Assembly: GCA_017551675.1 (NCBI GenBank)
Contig: JAFZLC010000013.1
Location: forward strand, 94,898-158,897
Length of the DNA stretch: 64,000 nt
Origin: Paludibacteraceae bacterium
GTDB taxonomy: Bacteria > Bacteroidota > Bacteroidia > Bacteroidales > Paludibacteraceae
Reading direction: 5' to 3'
A program made the translations under genes and the position numbers. The number at the start of each line of letters is the position of its first letter. Positions within the stretch are counted from its first letter, which is position 1. Below are positions 1-7,104 of this stretch, one piece after another. The notes beneath the pieces were generated by a model, which saw nothing but the letters and a program-made list of their open reading frames with translations, was not told the origin of the DNA and did no database searches.

Positions 1-1
1 A

Positions 2-718
2 CGCCTGCTCACATCCATATTGAAAAACGATGAAACGTTAAAAACCATTGTCTTTTCCTCTTCAAAACTGAAGGTGAAGGAGATGACCCGACAGTTGCGT
101 CGCCAAGGAGTACAAGTGGCTGAGATTCATTCAGATTTGGATCAAGAAGAACGAGATGCCGCTTTGTTGGATTTCAAAAATGGGAAAGTGAAGGTGCTTG
201 TTGCCACTGATATTGTTTCGAGAGGTATTGATATTGATGATATTGAGTTGGTTATCAATTATGATGTGCCACGAGATGTAGAGGATTATATCCATAGAAT
301 TGGTCGTACGGCTCGAGCTAATCGAAAGGGTAGAGGTCTAACCTTTATTTCGGAGGAAGATCAGGAGAGATTCTATAAAGTAGAACGCTTTTTGGATAAG
401 GTGATTGATAAGTTGCCTATGCCGGAGGATTTGGGCGACGGACCAGAGTACGCTCCAAAGCCAAAGAGTAAGGGCCCTCGAAGAGGTAGAGGAGGTCATC
501 ACAATCACAGAGGAGACCACTCGTCGTCTTCATCACATAGAAATGTGAGGAGAGGGAATCCACAAGAGAGACCTGTAAACGAGCATAAAGAGAACGAGAG
601 ACGAGAAGGAGAGGGGAAGACATCATCTCAGCATCGAAGAAGACCTTTCCACAGAAATAAGAAGAGAGAAGAGAATGGAAACACACAAAGAAGATCAGAT
701 GGAGCAAAAGAAGTATAA
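2..718 (+). CDS. DEAD-box ATP-dependent RNA helicase, C-terminal part (cut by window edge)
   Basis: Open from the left edge to the TAA at 716-718, so the N-terminal lobe with the Q, Walker A and DEAD motifs lies outside the window. What remains is the second RecA-like lobe: ATDIVSRGIDI is helicase motif V and HRIGRTAR is motif VI, which binds the ATP phosphates and RNA. After about residue 140 of the visible part the chain becomes a low-complexity basic tail rich in Arg, Gly, His and Ser, typical of RhlE-type helicases that remodel RNA and ribosome precursors. A TTG at position 20 lies in frame but is internal, because the frame upstream still reads as helicase sequence (LLTSI). The 3' end overlaps the next gene. 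Family is certain; the exact RhlE/CsdA subfamily is inferred from the tail. Confidence 0.93.
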   Translation, partial: RLLTSILKNDETLKTIVFSSSKLKVKEMTRQLRRQGVQVAEIHSDLDQEERDAALLDFKNGKVKVLVATDIVSRGIDIDDIELVINYDVPRDVEDYIHRIGRTARANRKGRGLTFISEEDQERFYKVERFLDKVIDKLPMPEDLGDGPEYAPKPKSKGPRRGRGGHHNHRGDHSSSSSHRNVRRGNPQERPVNEHKENERREGEGKTSSQHRRRPFHRNKKREENGNTQRRSDGAKEV

Positions 719-1184
719 CATATTATTTGTATGTCTAGGAAATATTTGTCGTTCAGCAGCGGCAGAGGCCGTGATGAAGTCTATTTTGAAGAAGCATAAC
801 GACGAACGATTTTATGTAGATTCAGCAGGTATCCTTAGTTATCATCAAGGAGAACCAGCAGATTCGAGAATGCGCTATTTCGCTGGGCAACGAGGTTATG
901 ATGTAACTTCCATATCCAGACCAGTGAAAGGGTATGACTTTGAACAATTTGATATAATTATTGGTATGGATGATTCCAATGTGGAGGATTTGAAGGAACG
1001 AGCAACAACGATTGAGCAGGAGAGCAAGATTCATAAGATGACGGAGTTTACCACACGGACATCAGCCACGAGTGTGCCAGATCCCTATTATGGTGGAAAT
1101 GAAGGGTTTGAGCGTGTGATGGATTTGTTGGAGGAGACCTGTGAGGGGTTGTATCAGTATTTGATCCGTACGATTTATGCATAA
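699..1184 (+). CDS. Low-molecular-weight protein-tyrosine phosphatase
   Basis: Hydrolyses phosphotyrosine in the cytoplasm. The signature P-loop CX5RS is present near the N-terminus (C12, R18 in CLGNICRS), and the general-acid loop DPYYGG lies near residue 125. From the ATG at 699 the protein is 161 aa, the normal family length. An upstream in-frame ATG at 675 would add eight residues (METHKEDQ), so the start is uncertain; 699 puts Met just before the first beta strand, as in relatives. Either start overlaps the helicase gene (20 or 44 bp), so the two are probably co-transcribed. In Bacteroidales this family often acts on tyrosine kinases of capsule export, but no capsule genes adjoin it here. 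Confidence 0.93.
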   Translation: MEQKKYNILFVCLGNICRSAAAEAVMKSILKKHNDERFYVDSAGILSYHQGEPADSRMRYFAGQRGYDVTSISRPVKGYDFEQFDIIIGMDDSNVEDLKERATTIEQESKIHKMTEFTTRTSATSVPDPYYGGNEGFERVMDLLEETCEGLYQYLIRTIYA

Positions 1185-1526
1185 AATCGCATAAATATAC
1201 ATCTGTCAAAAAGATAGTATAAGAGGTAAAAAAGGGTGACAGATGCTTAAAAAAGGGTGGTTTCGTGTCGGTAAATAAGAGAAGAATAGATGCCAGGCGT
1301 GATATTGGGGGCAAGAAGTGACAAAATGATTTTATTTAAAGGTTTTCTCTGACAAAAATTTTTTATAAATTTTGAATAATAAACTTTTTGCTTAAAAAAA
1401 CTGAAAAAAAATTTTTTATGTAAGTGAATAAGTTTGTATATTTGCATTGTTTTTGAATAAAAACGGTAAGATAAGATTGATTCGGAAAAAGAATACTAGT
1501 AATTTAAATTTTAAATAGAATACAAA
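1185..1526. other. 342-bp intergenic stretch before gdhA with a spaced inverted repeat
   Basis: No credible coding frame is visible. A 9-bp perfect inverted repeat, CATCTGTCA at 1200-1208 and TGACAGATG at 1237-1245, starts 15 bp after the phosphatase stop. It could fold into a long-looped hairpin in the 3' UTR or be a protein site. It has no T-tract and is not a classical terminator. The rest is very A/T-rich and leads to the gdhA promoter. Confidence 0.5.
1437..1444 (+). promoter_or_regulatory. gdhA promoter, -7 element TATATTTG
   Basis: A perfect match to the Bacteroidetes -7 consensus TAnnTTTG, 82 bp upstream of the gdhA ATG. The region about 20 bp upstream is T-rich, but no exact TTTG -33 box is present. 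It implies a leader of roughly 75 nt. Confidence 0.65.
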
Positions 1527-2882
1527 ATGGATGCAAAAGTAAAAGAATTCATGGACAAGGTGATCGCTAAGAATCCAGGCGAGGCACCATTCCACCAAGC
1601 AGTTCAGGAGGTTGTAGAGTCTTTGATGCCATTTATCGAGGCTAACCCTAAGTACAAAGAGGCTAAGATTCTTGAAAGAATGTGTGAGCCTGAGAGAGTA
1701 ATCATCTTCCGTGTTCCTTGGATTGACGATAAAGGAGAGTTCCAAATCAATCGTGGTTTCCGTGTACAAATGAACAGTGCTATCGGTCCTTACAAAGGAG
1801 GTATCCGTTTGCACCCTTCAGTAAACTTGGGTCTTTTGAAATTCTTGGCTTTTGAGCAAGTTTTGAAGAACTCTTTGACTACTCTTCCAATGGGTGGTGG
1901 TAAAGGTGGTTCTGACTTCGACTCTAAGGGTAAATCAGACAATGAGGTTATGCGTTTCTGCCAAAGCTTCATGACTGAGTTGTTCCGTCACATTGGTGCT
2001 GACACTGACGTTCCTGCTGGTGATATAGGAACTGGTGCACGTGAGGTTGGTTTCATGTTCGGACAATATAAGAGATTGAGAAACGAATTCGTAGGTGTTT
2101 TGACTGGTAAGGGTCTTTCATTCGGTGGATCATTGATCCGTCCTGAGGCTACTGGTTACGGAACAACTTACTTCGCACAATATATGTTGGAGACTAAGGG
2201 TGATACTTTGAAAGGTAAAACTGTTGCTATCTCTGGTTCTGGTAACGTTGCTCAATATGCAGTTGAGAAATGTACTCAATTAGGTGCTAAGGTTCTTACA
2301 GTATCTGACTCTAACGGTTCTATCTACGATCCAGACGGAATCTCTAAAGAGAAGTTGGATTTCATCTTCGAATTGAAGAATGTAAAACGTGGCCGTATCA
2401 AAGAATATGCAGCTAAATATCCATCTGCTAAATATTTCGAGAACCAACGTCCTTGGCAAATCGCTGACATCAAGTCTCTTGATGTAGCTATGCCATGTGC
2501 AACTCAAAACGAGCTTGACGGTGATGATGCAAAGGCACTTCTTGCTAAAGGTGTTAAGGTAGTTGCTGAGGGTGCTAACATGCCTTCTACTATCGATGCT
2601 GTTAACGCATTCATCGCTGCTAAGATCCTTTACTCTCCAGGTAAGGCTTCTAACGCTGGTGGTGTTGCAACTTCAGGTTTGGAGATGTGCCAAAACTCTG
2701 GTCGTATCTCTTGGACAGCTGAGGAAGTTGACAACAAGTTGAAGGGTATCATGAAGAATATCCACGACAACTGCGTTAAATATGGTAAGGAAGCTGACGG
2801 TACTGTTAACTATGTTAAGGGTGCTAACATTGCAGGTTTCGTAAAAGTTGCTGATGCAATGCTTGCTCAAGGATTAGTATAA
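1527..2882 (+). CDS. gdhA: NADP-specific glutamate dehydrogenase
   Basis: Catalyses reductive amination of 2-oxoglutarate to glutamate with NADPH, the main ammonia-assimilating step in many Bacteroidales. At 451 aa it has the length of the hexameric small GDHs. The active-site stretch PMGGGKGGSDFD (catalytic Lys126) and the motif SFGGSLIRPEATGYG near 198-212 are intact. The Rossmann fingerprint GSGNVA follows at 237-242, and the SDSNG after the second strand fits NADP preference. The codons are those of a highly expressed gene (many GGT, GCT, CGT). It has its own promoter, an intrinsic terminator just after its stop, and ddh 78 bp downstream. Confidence 0.98.
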   Translation: MDAKVKEFMDKVIAKNPGEAPFHQAVQEVVESLMPFIEANPKYKEAKILERMCEPERVIIFRVPWIDDKGEFQINRGFRVQMNSAIGPYKGGIRLHPSVNLGLLKFLAFEQVLKNSLTTLPMGGGKGGSDFDSKGKSDNEVMRFCQSFMTELFRHIGADTDVPAGDIGTGAREVGFMFGQYKRLRNEFVGVLTGKGLSFGGSLIRPEATGYGTTYFAQYMLETKGDTLKGKTVAISGSGNVAQYAVEKCTQLGAKVLTVSDSNGSIYDPDGISKEKLDFIFELKNVKRGRIKEYAAKYPSAKYFENQRPWQIADIKSLDVAMPCATQNELDGDDAKALLAKGVKVVAEGANMPSTIDAVNAFIAAKILYSPGKASNAGGVATSGLEMCQNSGRISWTAEEVDNKLKGIMKNIHDNCVKYGKEADGTVNYVKGANIAGFVKVADAMLAQGLV

Positions 2883-2900
2883 TAAAATCCGATACGATAA

Positions 2901-2936
2901 AAATCCCCGTCGTGTTCTCGCTTCGGGGATTTTTTA
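2901..2936 (+). terminator. Intrinsic terminator or attenuator between gdhA and ddh
   Basis: The arms AAATCCCCG and CGGGGATTT with a run of six Ts make a strong Rho-independent terminator. No promoter fits in the 24 bp between it and the ddh start, so ddh would need read-through. The hairpin may therefore act as a partial terminator that sets the gdhA:ddh ratio. Confidence 0.85.
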
Positions 2937-2960
2937 TTAAAACTATAAATAAATATTACA

Positions 2961-3857
2961 ATGGGAAAACTAAGAGTTGCTGTTGTCGGTTATGGCAACA
3001 TCGGACGTTTCAGTGTTGAAGCGATCCAAGCAGCACCTGATATGGAATTGGCGGGCGTCGTTCGTCGTGACCCATCTTGCAAACCAGCTGAATTGGCTGA
3101 CGTGAAGGTGGTTGCCAACATCGATGAACTTGGCAAGGTGGATGTAGCCATCCTTTGCACACCAACCAGAAACATTCCTGAGGTGGCAAAATCTATTTTG
3201 GAAAAAGGTATCTATACGGTAGATAGTTTCGACATCCACGGACAAGTATGGGAGCTTCACCAATCATTGGATGCAGTTGCTAAACAACATAATGTGGCAG
3301 CTATCATTTCAGCAGGTTGGGATCCAGGAACCGATTCAGTTGTTCGTACTTTGTTGATGGCTATGGCTCCAAAAGGATTAACATATACAAACTTTGGTCC
3401 TGGTATGAGTATGGGTCACTCAGTGGTGGCTCGTGGTAAGAAGGGTGTTAAGAACGCTCTTTCTATGACTATCCCTAAGGGTCAAAGTATTCACAGCCGT
3501 ATGGTTTATGTAGAGTTGGAACCAGGTTATACTGCTGAACAAGTCTACGCTGAATTGAAGGCTGACGACTACTTCGCTCATGATGAATTGCACGTTATCC
3601 CTGTTAATAGTGTAGATGACTGCAAAGATATGGGTCATGGCGTATTGATCGAACGCAAAGGTGTATCTGGTAAGACTCAAAATCAATTGTTTGAGTTCCG
3701 TATGCACATCAACAACCCAGCACTTACCGCTCAAGTCTTGACTTCTTGTGCACGTGCAGTTGTAAAACAACGTCCTGGTTGTTACGCATTACCTGAAATC
3801 GCTCCAATGGATTTGTTGGCTGGCGACAAAGAAACGTTGATTAAGAGTTTGGTATAA
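2961..3857 (+). CDS. ddh: meso-Diaminopimelate D-dehydrogenase
   Basis: Converts tetrahydrodipicolinate, ammonia and NADPH to meso-diaminopimelate in one step, supplying lysine and peptidoglycan cross-links. The N-terminus carries the Rossmann fingerprint GYGNIG (G10, G12, G15). The substrate-domain sequences ISAGWDPGTDS (near 117-126) and FGPGMSMGHS (near 146-155) and the C-terminal CYALPEIAPMDLL are characteristic. Length (298 aa) is slightly below the roughly 320-326 aa of Corynebacterium-type enzymes. Like GdhA it is an NADPH-dependent ammonia-fixing enzyme, so the gene pair looks like an ammonium-assimilation unit. A terminator follows the gene. Confidence 0.95.
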   Translation: MGKLRVAVVGYGNIGRFSVEAIQAAPDMELAGVVRRDPSCKPAELADVKVVANIDELGKVDVAILCTPTRNIPEVAKSILEKGIYTVDSFDIHGQVWELHQSLDAVAKQHNVAAIISAGWDPGTDSVVRTLLMAMAPKGLTYTNFGPGMSMGHSVVARGKKGVKNALSMTIPKGQSIHSRMVYVELEPGYTAEQVYAELKADDYFAHDELHVIPVNSVDDCKDMGHGVLIERKGVSGKTQNQLFEFRMHINNPALTAQVLTSCARAVVKQRPGCYALPEIAPMDLLAGDKETLIKSLV

Positions 3858-3880
3858 TAAATACTTTCATAGATGAATTA

Positions 3881-3909
3881 AGCCCCCTGCTTTGCTGGGG
3901 GCTTTTTTT
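3881..3909 (+). terminator. Intrinsic terminator after ddh
   Basis: AGCCCCCTGC / GCTGGGGGCT stem with a short TTT loop and a seven-T run. It ends the gdhA-ddh unit. Confidence 0.92.
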
Positions 3910-3910
3910 G

Positions 3911-4275
3911 TTGCTGGTCTCAGCATTAAAAAAGAGGAATTTAGAAATTAAGATGATAAAATGTTATTTGTTATTGATTTTTACATCTATTTCGATGAAA
4001 AAAACTATCTTTAACCGAGCAACTTTGATTCGAATGAAGAAAAATTGATGATAGTCGTAGAACTTTAAAATAGATAATAATGACGTTAAAAGGTCTATGT
4101 AAATATTATATTAGTTGTATTAACCAAATTGAAAAGTGGATAGAGATGGTTGATAAAAAAGTTTAAACTATATTGAAGGGTGTTATATAGAATTTTTTAG
4201 TAATACTCTCCCCGAAGATATTAAAATTGGTGACAAACTTTTTTTGAATAAACATTAAACAAATCGAATGAATGT
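3911..4275. other. Gene-poor A/T-rich stretch upstream of the abiF locus
   Basis: About 365 bp without a convincing gene. Two short open stretches lie in tandem but in different frames: a 28-codon ATG frame at 4080-4166 (reading MTLKGLCKYY...) and an open stretch ending at the TAA near 4259 (reading ...SNTLPEDIKIGDKLFLNKH). They may be debris of one small decayed gene. No repeat or attachment site was found here. Confidence 0.35.
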
Positions 4276-4306
4276 TTTGTTTTATAAAAAAAAAGCAATA
4301 AATTTG
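4276..4306 (+). promoter_or_regulatory. Promoter of the first abiF-associated RNA
   Basis: A -33 box TTTG (4276-4279), exactly 19 nt, then the -7 box TAAATTTG (4299-4306). This is a perfect Bacteroidetes promoter. Initiation 5-8 nt downstream would fall at about 4311-4314, right where the conserved repeat begins. Confidence 0.85.
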
Positions 4307-4308
4307 CA

Positions 4309-4368
4309 CTCAATATGACCGCTCACGCTTCCCATTGAACAGCGCACCCGAGCGGTCTTCGAGTTTTT
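4309..4368 (+). ncRNA. abiF-associated structured RNA, copy 1 (upstream)
   Basis: A 60-bp block repeated downstream of abiF at 5349-5408 with one mismatch. The predicted fold has an outer helix GACCGCTC (4317-4324) with GAGCGGTC (4350-4357). Inside it, a 4-bp helix CGCT (4326-4329) pairs with AGCG (4341-4344) around an 11-nt loop. A possible basal CTC/GAG closure (4309-4311, 4361-4363) leads into a five-T tract. A perfect promoter ends 2 bp upstream, so a transcript of about 55 nt, ended by its own terminator, is expected. abiF starts 18 bp after the T-tract and has no other visible promoter, so its expression may depend on read-through. From memory, structured RNAs are known next to abiF genes (the Rfam abiF motif); membership was not tested. 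Confidence 0.75.
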
Positions 4369-4386
4369 CTATCTATATTTTGTTTT

Positions 4387-5304
4387 ATGCAATACACTAA
4401 ACTACCTTTATCTGTTGAAGAGCAAATTTCCAAGCTTGAGAAACGAGGATTGCGTTTCTGTAATAAGTGTTTGTCTACTAAATATTTACAGAACATAAGT
4501 TATTATAGATTACGTGCATTTACGTATCCGTTTCAAAATAACATGGATAACGCCGATCATGAATTTGTTAGGGATGATATCGATTTCATGGATGTTATTG
4601 ATTTGTATGTGTTTGATAAGCGATTACGCTCCTTGGTATTCAGCGAGATTGAAAAAATAGAAGTTGCGGTACGTACAAAACTCTCGCTTTATTATTCTCT
4701 TTCTAAAAATGACGCATTGTGGTATGAAAACGAGAATATCTATAAGTCTCCTATCAAGTTTCAGAAAATAATAAGTGATATTAAGTCTGATGTTGATAGA
4801 AGTGATGAAGATTTTATCAAACATTATAGGCAAAAATACGACACTCCGTTAATGCCTCCTTCTTGGATGACTTTGGAAGTCGTTTCTTTTGGTGTACTTA
4901 GCCGATTATATAAGGAACTAATTCCAAGTGTGGAGAAACGTAGTATTGCAAATCAGTTTGGTATCGGTGATGAAAAGATCTTTGCCAATTGGTTACACGC
5001 ATTTAACAATTTGCGAAATTGTTGCGCTCATCATAGTAGAATATGGAATCGACGATTTCTTGTTCAAATCAAATTGCCATACAATACAACCTCTGCATTT
5101 ATCCCCCGCAAAAAGATTGCTAAAATTAGAAATAACAAATTGTTTGCAATGCTCTCTGCCATAAAGTATATTGTTGATATAATTAGTCCCGATAACTCTT
5201 TTAAGACAAATCTGATTCAATTACTCAATCAGCCTAATCGTCTCCTTTCATTAAAAGAAATGGGATTTCCCCCTGATTGGGAAACTCTACCTGTATGGAA
5301 ATGA
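4387..5304 (+). CDS. AbiF/AbiD-family HEPN protein (Abi_2), probable RNA-controlled ribonuclease
   Basis: 305 aa, the normal size of the Abi_2 family of phage abortive-infection proteins. The HEPN catalytic motif RX4H is present as RNCCAHH (R210, H215) in the typical context LRNCCAHHSRIWNR. The N-terminal ISYYRLRAFTYPF (near 37-49), the central PSWMTLEVVSFGVLSRLY and the C-terminal MGFPPDWETLPVWK are family hallmarks. HEPN proteins of this type are expected to cut RNA; the substrate here is unknown. There is no signal peptide or membrane segment. The gene lies alone between two copies of a structured RNA, each with its own promoter, so the likely model is an RNA antitoxin or guide-like RNA that restrains or directs the enzyme. 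Family assignment is strong; the RNA partnership is inferred from the arrangement. Confidence 0.92.
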   Translation: MQYTKLPLSVEEQISKLEKRGLRFCNKCLSTKYLQNISYYRLRAFTYPFQNNMDNADHEFVRDDIDFMDVIDLYVFDKRLRSLVFSEIEKIEVAVRTKLSLYYSLSKNDALWYENENIYKSPIKFQKIISDIKSDVDRSDEDFIKHYRQKYDTPLMPPSWMTLEVVSFGVLSRLYKELIPSVEKRSIANQFGIGDEKIFANWLHAFNNLRNCCAHHSRIWNRRFLVQIKLPYNTTSAFIPRKKIAKIRNNKLFAMLSAIKYIVDIISPDNSFKTNLIQLLNQPNRLLSLKEMGFPPDWETLPVWK

Positions 5305-5315
5305 ATAATTTTTAT

Positions 5316-5346
5316 TTTGCTATAACGGAAAAAAACAATAATTTTG
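5316..5346 (+). promoter_or_regulatory. Promoter of the second abiF-associated RNA
   Basis: TTTG (5316-5319), exactly 19 nt, TAATTTTG (5339-5346), starting 12 bp after the abiF stop. Boxes and spacing match the upstream promoter, although the bases between them differ. Confidence 0.85.
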
Positions 5347-5348
5347 TC

Positions 5349-5408
5349 CTCAATATGACCGCTCACGCTTCCCATTGAACAGCGCACCTGAGCGGTCTTC
5401 GAGTTTTT
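5349..5408 (+). ncRNA. abiF-associated structured RNA, copy 2 (downstream)
   Basis: Matches copy 1 at 59 of 60 positions. The only change, C4349 to T5389, sits beside the outer helix and lets A5365 pair, lengthening the helix to nine pairs (GACCGCTCA with TGAGCGGTC). It has the same inner helix, the same basal CTC/GAG possibility and a five-T tract at 5404-5408. Its own perfect promoter precedes it, so it should be made independently of abiF mRNA. Confidence 0.75.
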
Positions 5409-5483
5409 AATAACGAATAAAATGTAAGATTTGGTTTTCGATTTTTGCTAAAAAATTATAGACGCCACCTAAATAAATGGTTT

Positions 5484-7040
5484 ATGAAAAAACTTATTAT
5501 CACATTATTCGCACTATCAGTAATGTCCGTGGTTTCATCGGCTTCACTGACAAAAGAACAAACAGAGTCTTTGAACGAGAAAATCAAGGAGTATGACTAT
5601 GTTGGAAGTTTCAGCGAAAATAGAGCCCTTGTGATAAAAGACAATAAGGCTGGTTTTATCAATAAGTCTGGTGATGTGGTTATCCCTTTACAATATGAAA
5701 AAGTTGTTTCCTTTAGAAATCTATTCAGGAATGGAATTTGGTGTGATGAGTCGGTGGGTGTTATCGACAGCATGGGCAATCGATTGGTGCCAGAAGGAAA
5801 GGTGAAAAGAATTCTCCAAATTCCCCAAGGACGTTTCTGGGAGATTAATAAATTTCCTGATTTTAAATCGTTGGATATTGTACAAATTGAAACTGAGCCA
5901 GGTAAGACTATTACCTATTGCTTTGAATTCGGGAAGCTTCTCTTTACTATGGATAATGATTGGCCAGTGGTGAATTATTATACGGGGAGAATTCTTTCTA
6001 CAACCCAAAAGAAAAAGAAAAAATATTTAGGTGAAGAGGATCTGAAGAAGCTTGGATTTCAAGATGTTAGCAATGTATATCATTGTGGTTCTTTTGGATA
6101 TACAACAGGAGAATGCTTGGTATTGAAGAAAAATGACAAGTTTGGAATTGTTGACATGAATTTTAAGGAAGTCTATCCTTTTGTCTGCAACAACTCACAT
6201 TTGGAATATGTTGATGGTACAGTGCTGGTTAATGAAGTCGTTTATCATGAAGATGGTGATCTTGGTCTTATGGTGTTCCCATTTACCACATCCATATACA
6301 AGGACAAAAAGGTTTTAGCAAATAATCTTTTTTGTACCAGAGAAATGTATGGAAAATATGTTTTTTTTGAAGGGGGGCAAACCTCGTTCATGGACTATCT
6401 GGAGCAATCCTTAGGTATAAAAACACCAGAGTCGGCAAAAAAAATAAAATTATACACCTTGGATGGTAAAGAGGTGGAATCCATAGCTTTTGGTCAAAAC
6501 AGATTTAGACTTGTTGATAAAGAAGGTGTATCGTCATGGATATATGAGGATGCAAAAGGCAATGCCATTATAAAAGAGCCAGTAGAACTGGTGTCTGGTA
6601 AATTTGGAGAAAAGGTAATCGCCATACAAACTGCATCAAGTATACAAAATGGACTTGAGATTTTTATTGATATCGCTACGGGTGATACTGCATGGTTTCC
6701 TGAGTCTGCGTTTTGTGGAATGATATTCCCATTTCCCTATCTGGAAGCAGGATTGATAAAAGTTTCGGATTTGTCAAGATATGATTATAAATACAGTCCG
6801 CTTACCGATTATTATGTCACCTCATCCAGAAGAGATAATGAATTAAATTTGAAATTTATGCGCAGAGAAGAGTACGATGATTCTACTCGTAAAAGCCTCT
6901 ATAAAATAAAAAATACAGAAACAAACAAACTCATAGAAAAAGAGTTTCAACAGATAGATTCCTTCTCAGACGAACTACTATTGGTGAGGTTCAATAATAG
7001 ATGGTATTTCTTGAATGACGAGGGGGAAGGAATTAAATAA
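5484..7040 (+). CDS. Secreted WG-repeat protein of unknown function
   Basis: The start is taken at the ATG at 5484, giving 518 aa, because it opens a clean signal peptide (MKKLIITLFALSVMSVVSSA); an upstream TTG at 5445 would spoil it. The N-terminal part has WG-type beta repeats, for example KAGFINKSGDVVIPLQYEKV and GVIDSMGNRLVPEG. A later unit reads KFGIVDMNFKEVYPF and the last is RWYFLNDEGEGIK. WG repeats form small beta modules of unknown function, often surface-exposed. The gene directly follows the second abiF RNA and no clear promoter is seen. A short relative of its C-terminus survives on the other strand at 49530-49745. Confidence 0.75.
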   Translation: MKKLIITLFALSVMSVVSSASLTKEQTESLNEKIKEYDYVGSFSENRALVIKDNKAGFINKSGDVVIPLQYEKVVSFRNLFRNGIWCDESVGVIDSMGNRLVPEGKVKRILQIPQGRFWEINKFPDFKSLDIVQIETEPGKTITYCFEFGKLLFTMDNDWPVVNYYTGRILSTTQKKKKKYLGEEDLKKLGFQDVSNVYHCGSFGYTTGECLVLKKNDKFGIVDMNFKEVYPFVCNNSHLEYVDGTVLVNEVVYHEDGDLGLMVFPFTTSIYKDKKVLANNLFCTREMYGKYVFFEGGQTSFMDYLEQSLGIKTPESAKKIKLYTLDGKEVESIAFGQNRFRLVDKEGVSSWIYEDAKGNAIIKEPVELVSGKFGEKVIAIQTASSIQNGLEIFIDIATGDTAWFPESAFCGMIFPFPYLEAGLIKVSDLSRYDYKYSPLTDYYVTSSRRDNELNLKFMRREEYDDSTRKSLYKIKNTETNKLIEKEFQQIDSFSDELLLVRFNNRWYFLNDEGEGIK

Positions 7041-7104
7041 AGAAAATCACGGAGAGTCTCGAGCTGGTGCATCCTTGAAAAATGAATAACTTAATTAATA
7101 CAAT

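Noticed and set aside
4080..4166. 28-codon ATG frame upstream of the abiF locus as a small gene
   Set aside because: Short, in A/T-rich sequence, with no promoter or family resemblance. Kept only as a note in the intergenic entry.
4309..5408. The two 60-bp direct repeats as a CRISPR remnant or transposon ends
   Set aside because: They are 1,040 bp apart with a whole gene between them and no spacers. They are direct, not inverted, and there is no transposase. Each has its own promoter and T-tract, which fits RNA genes better.
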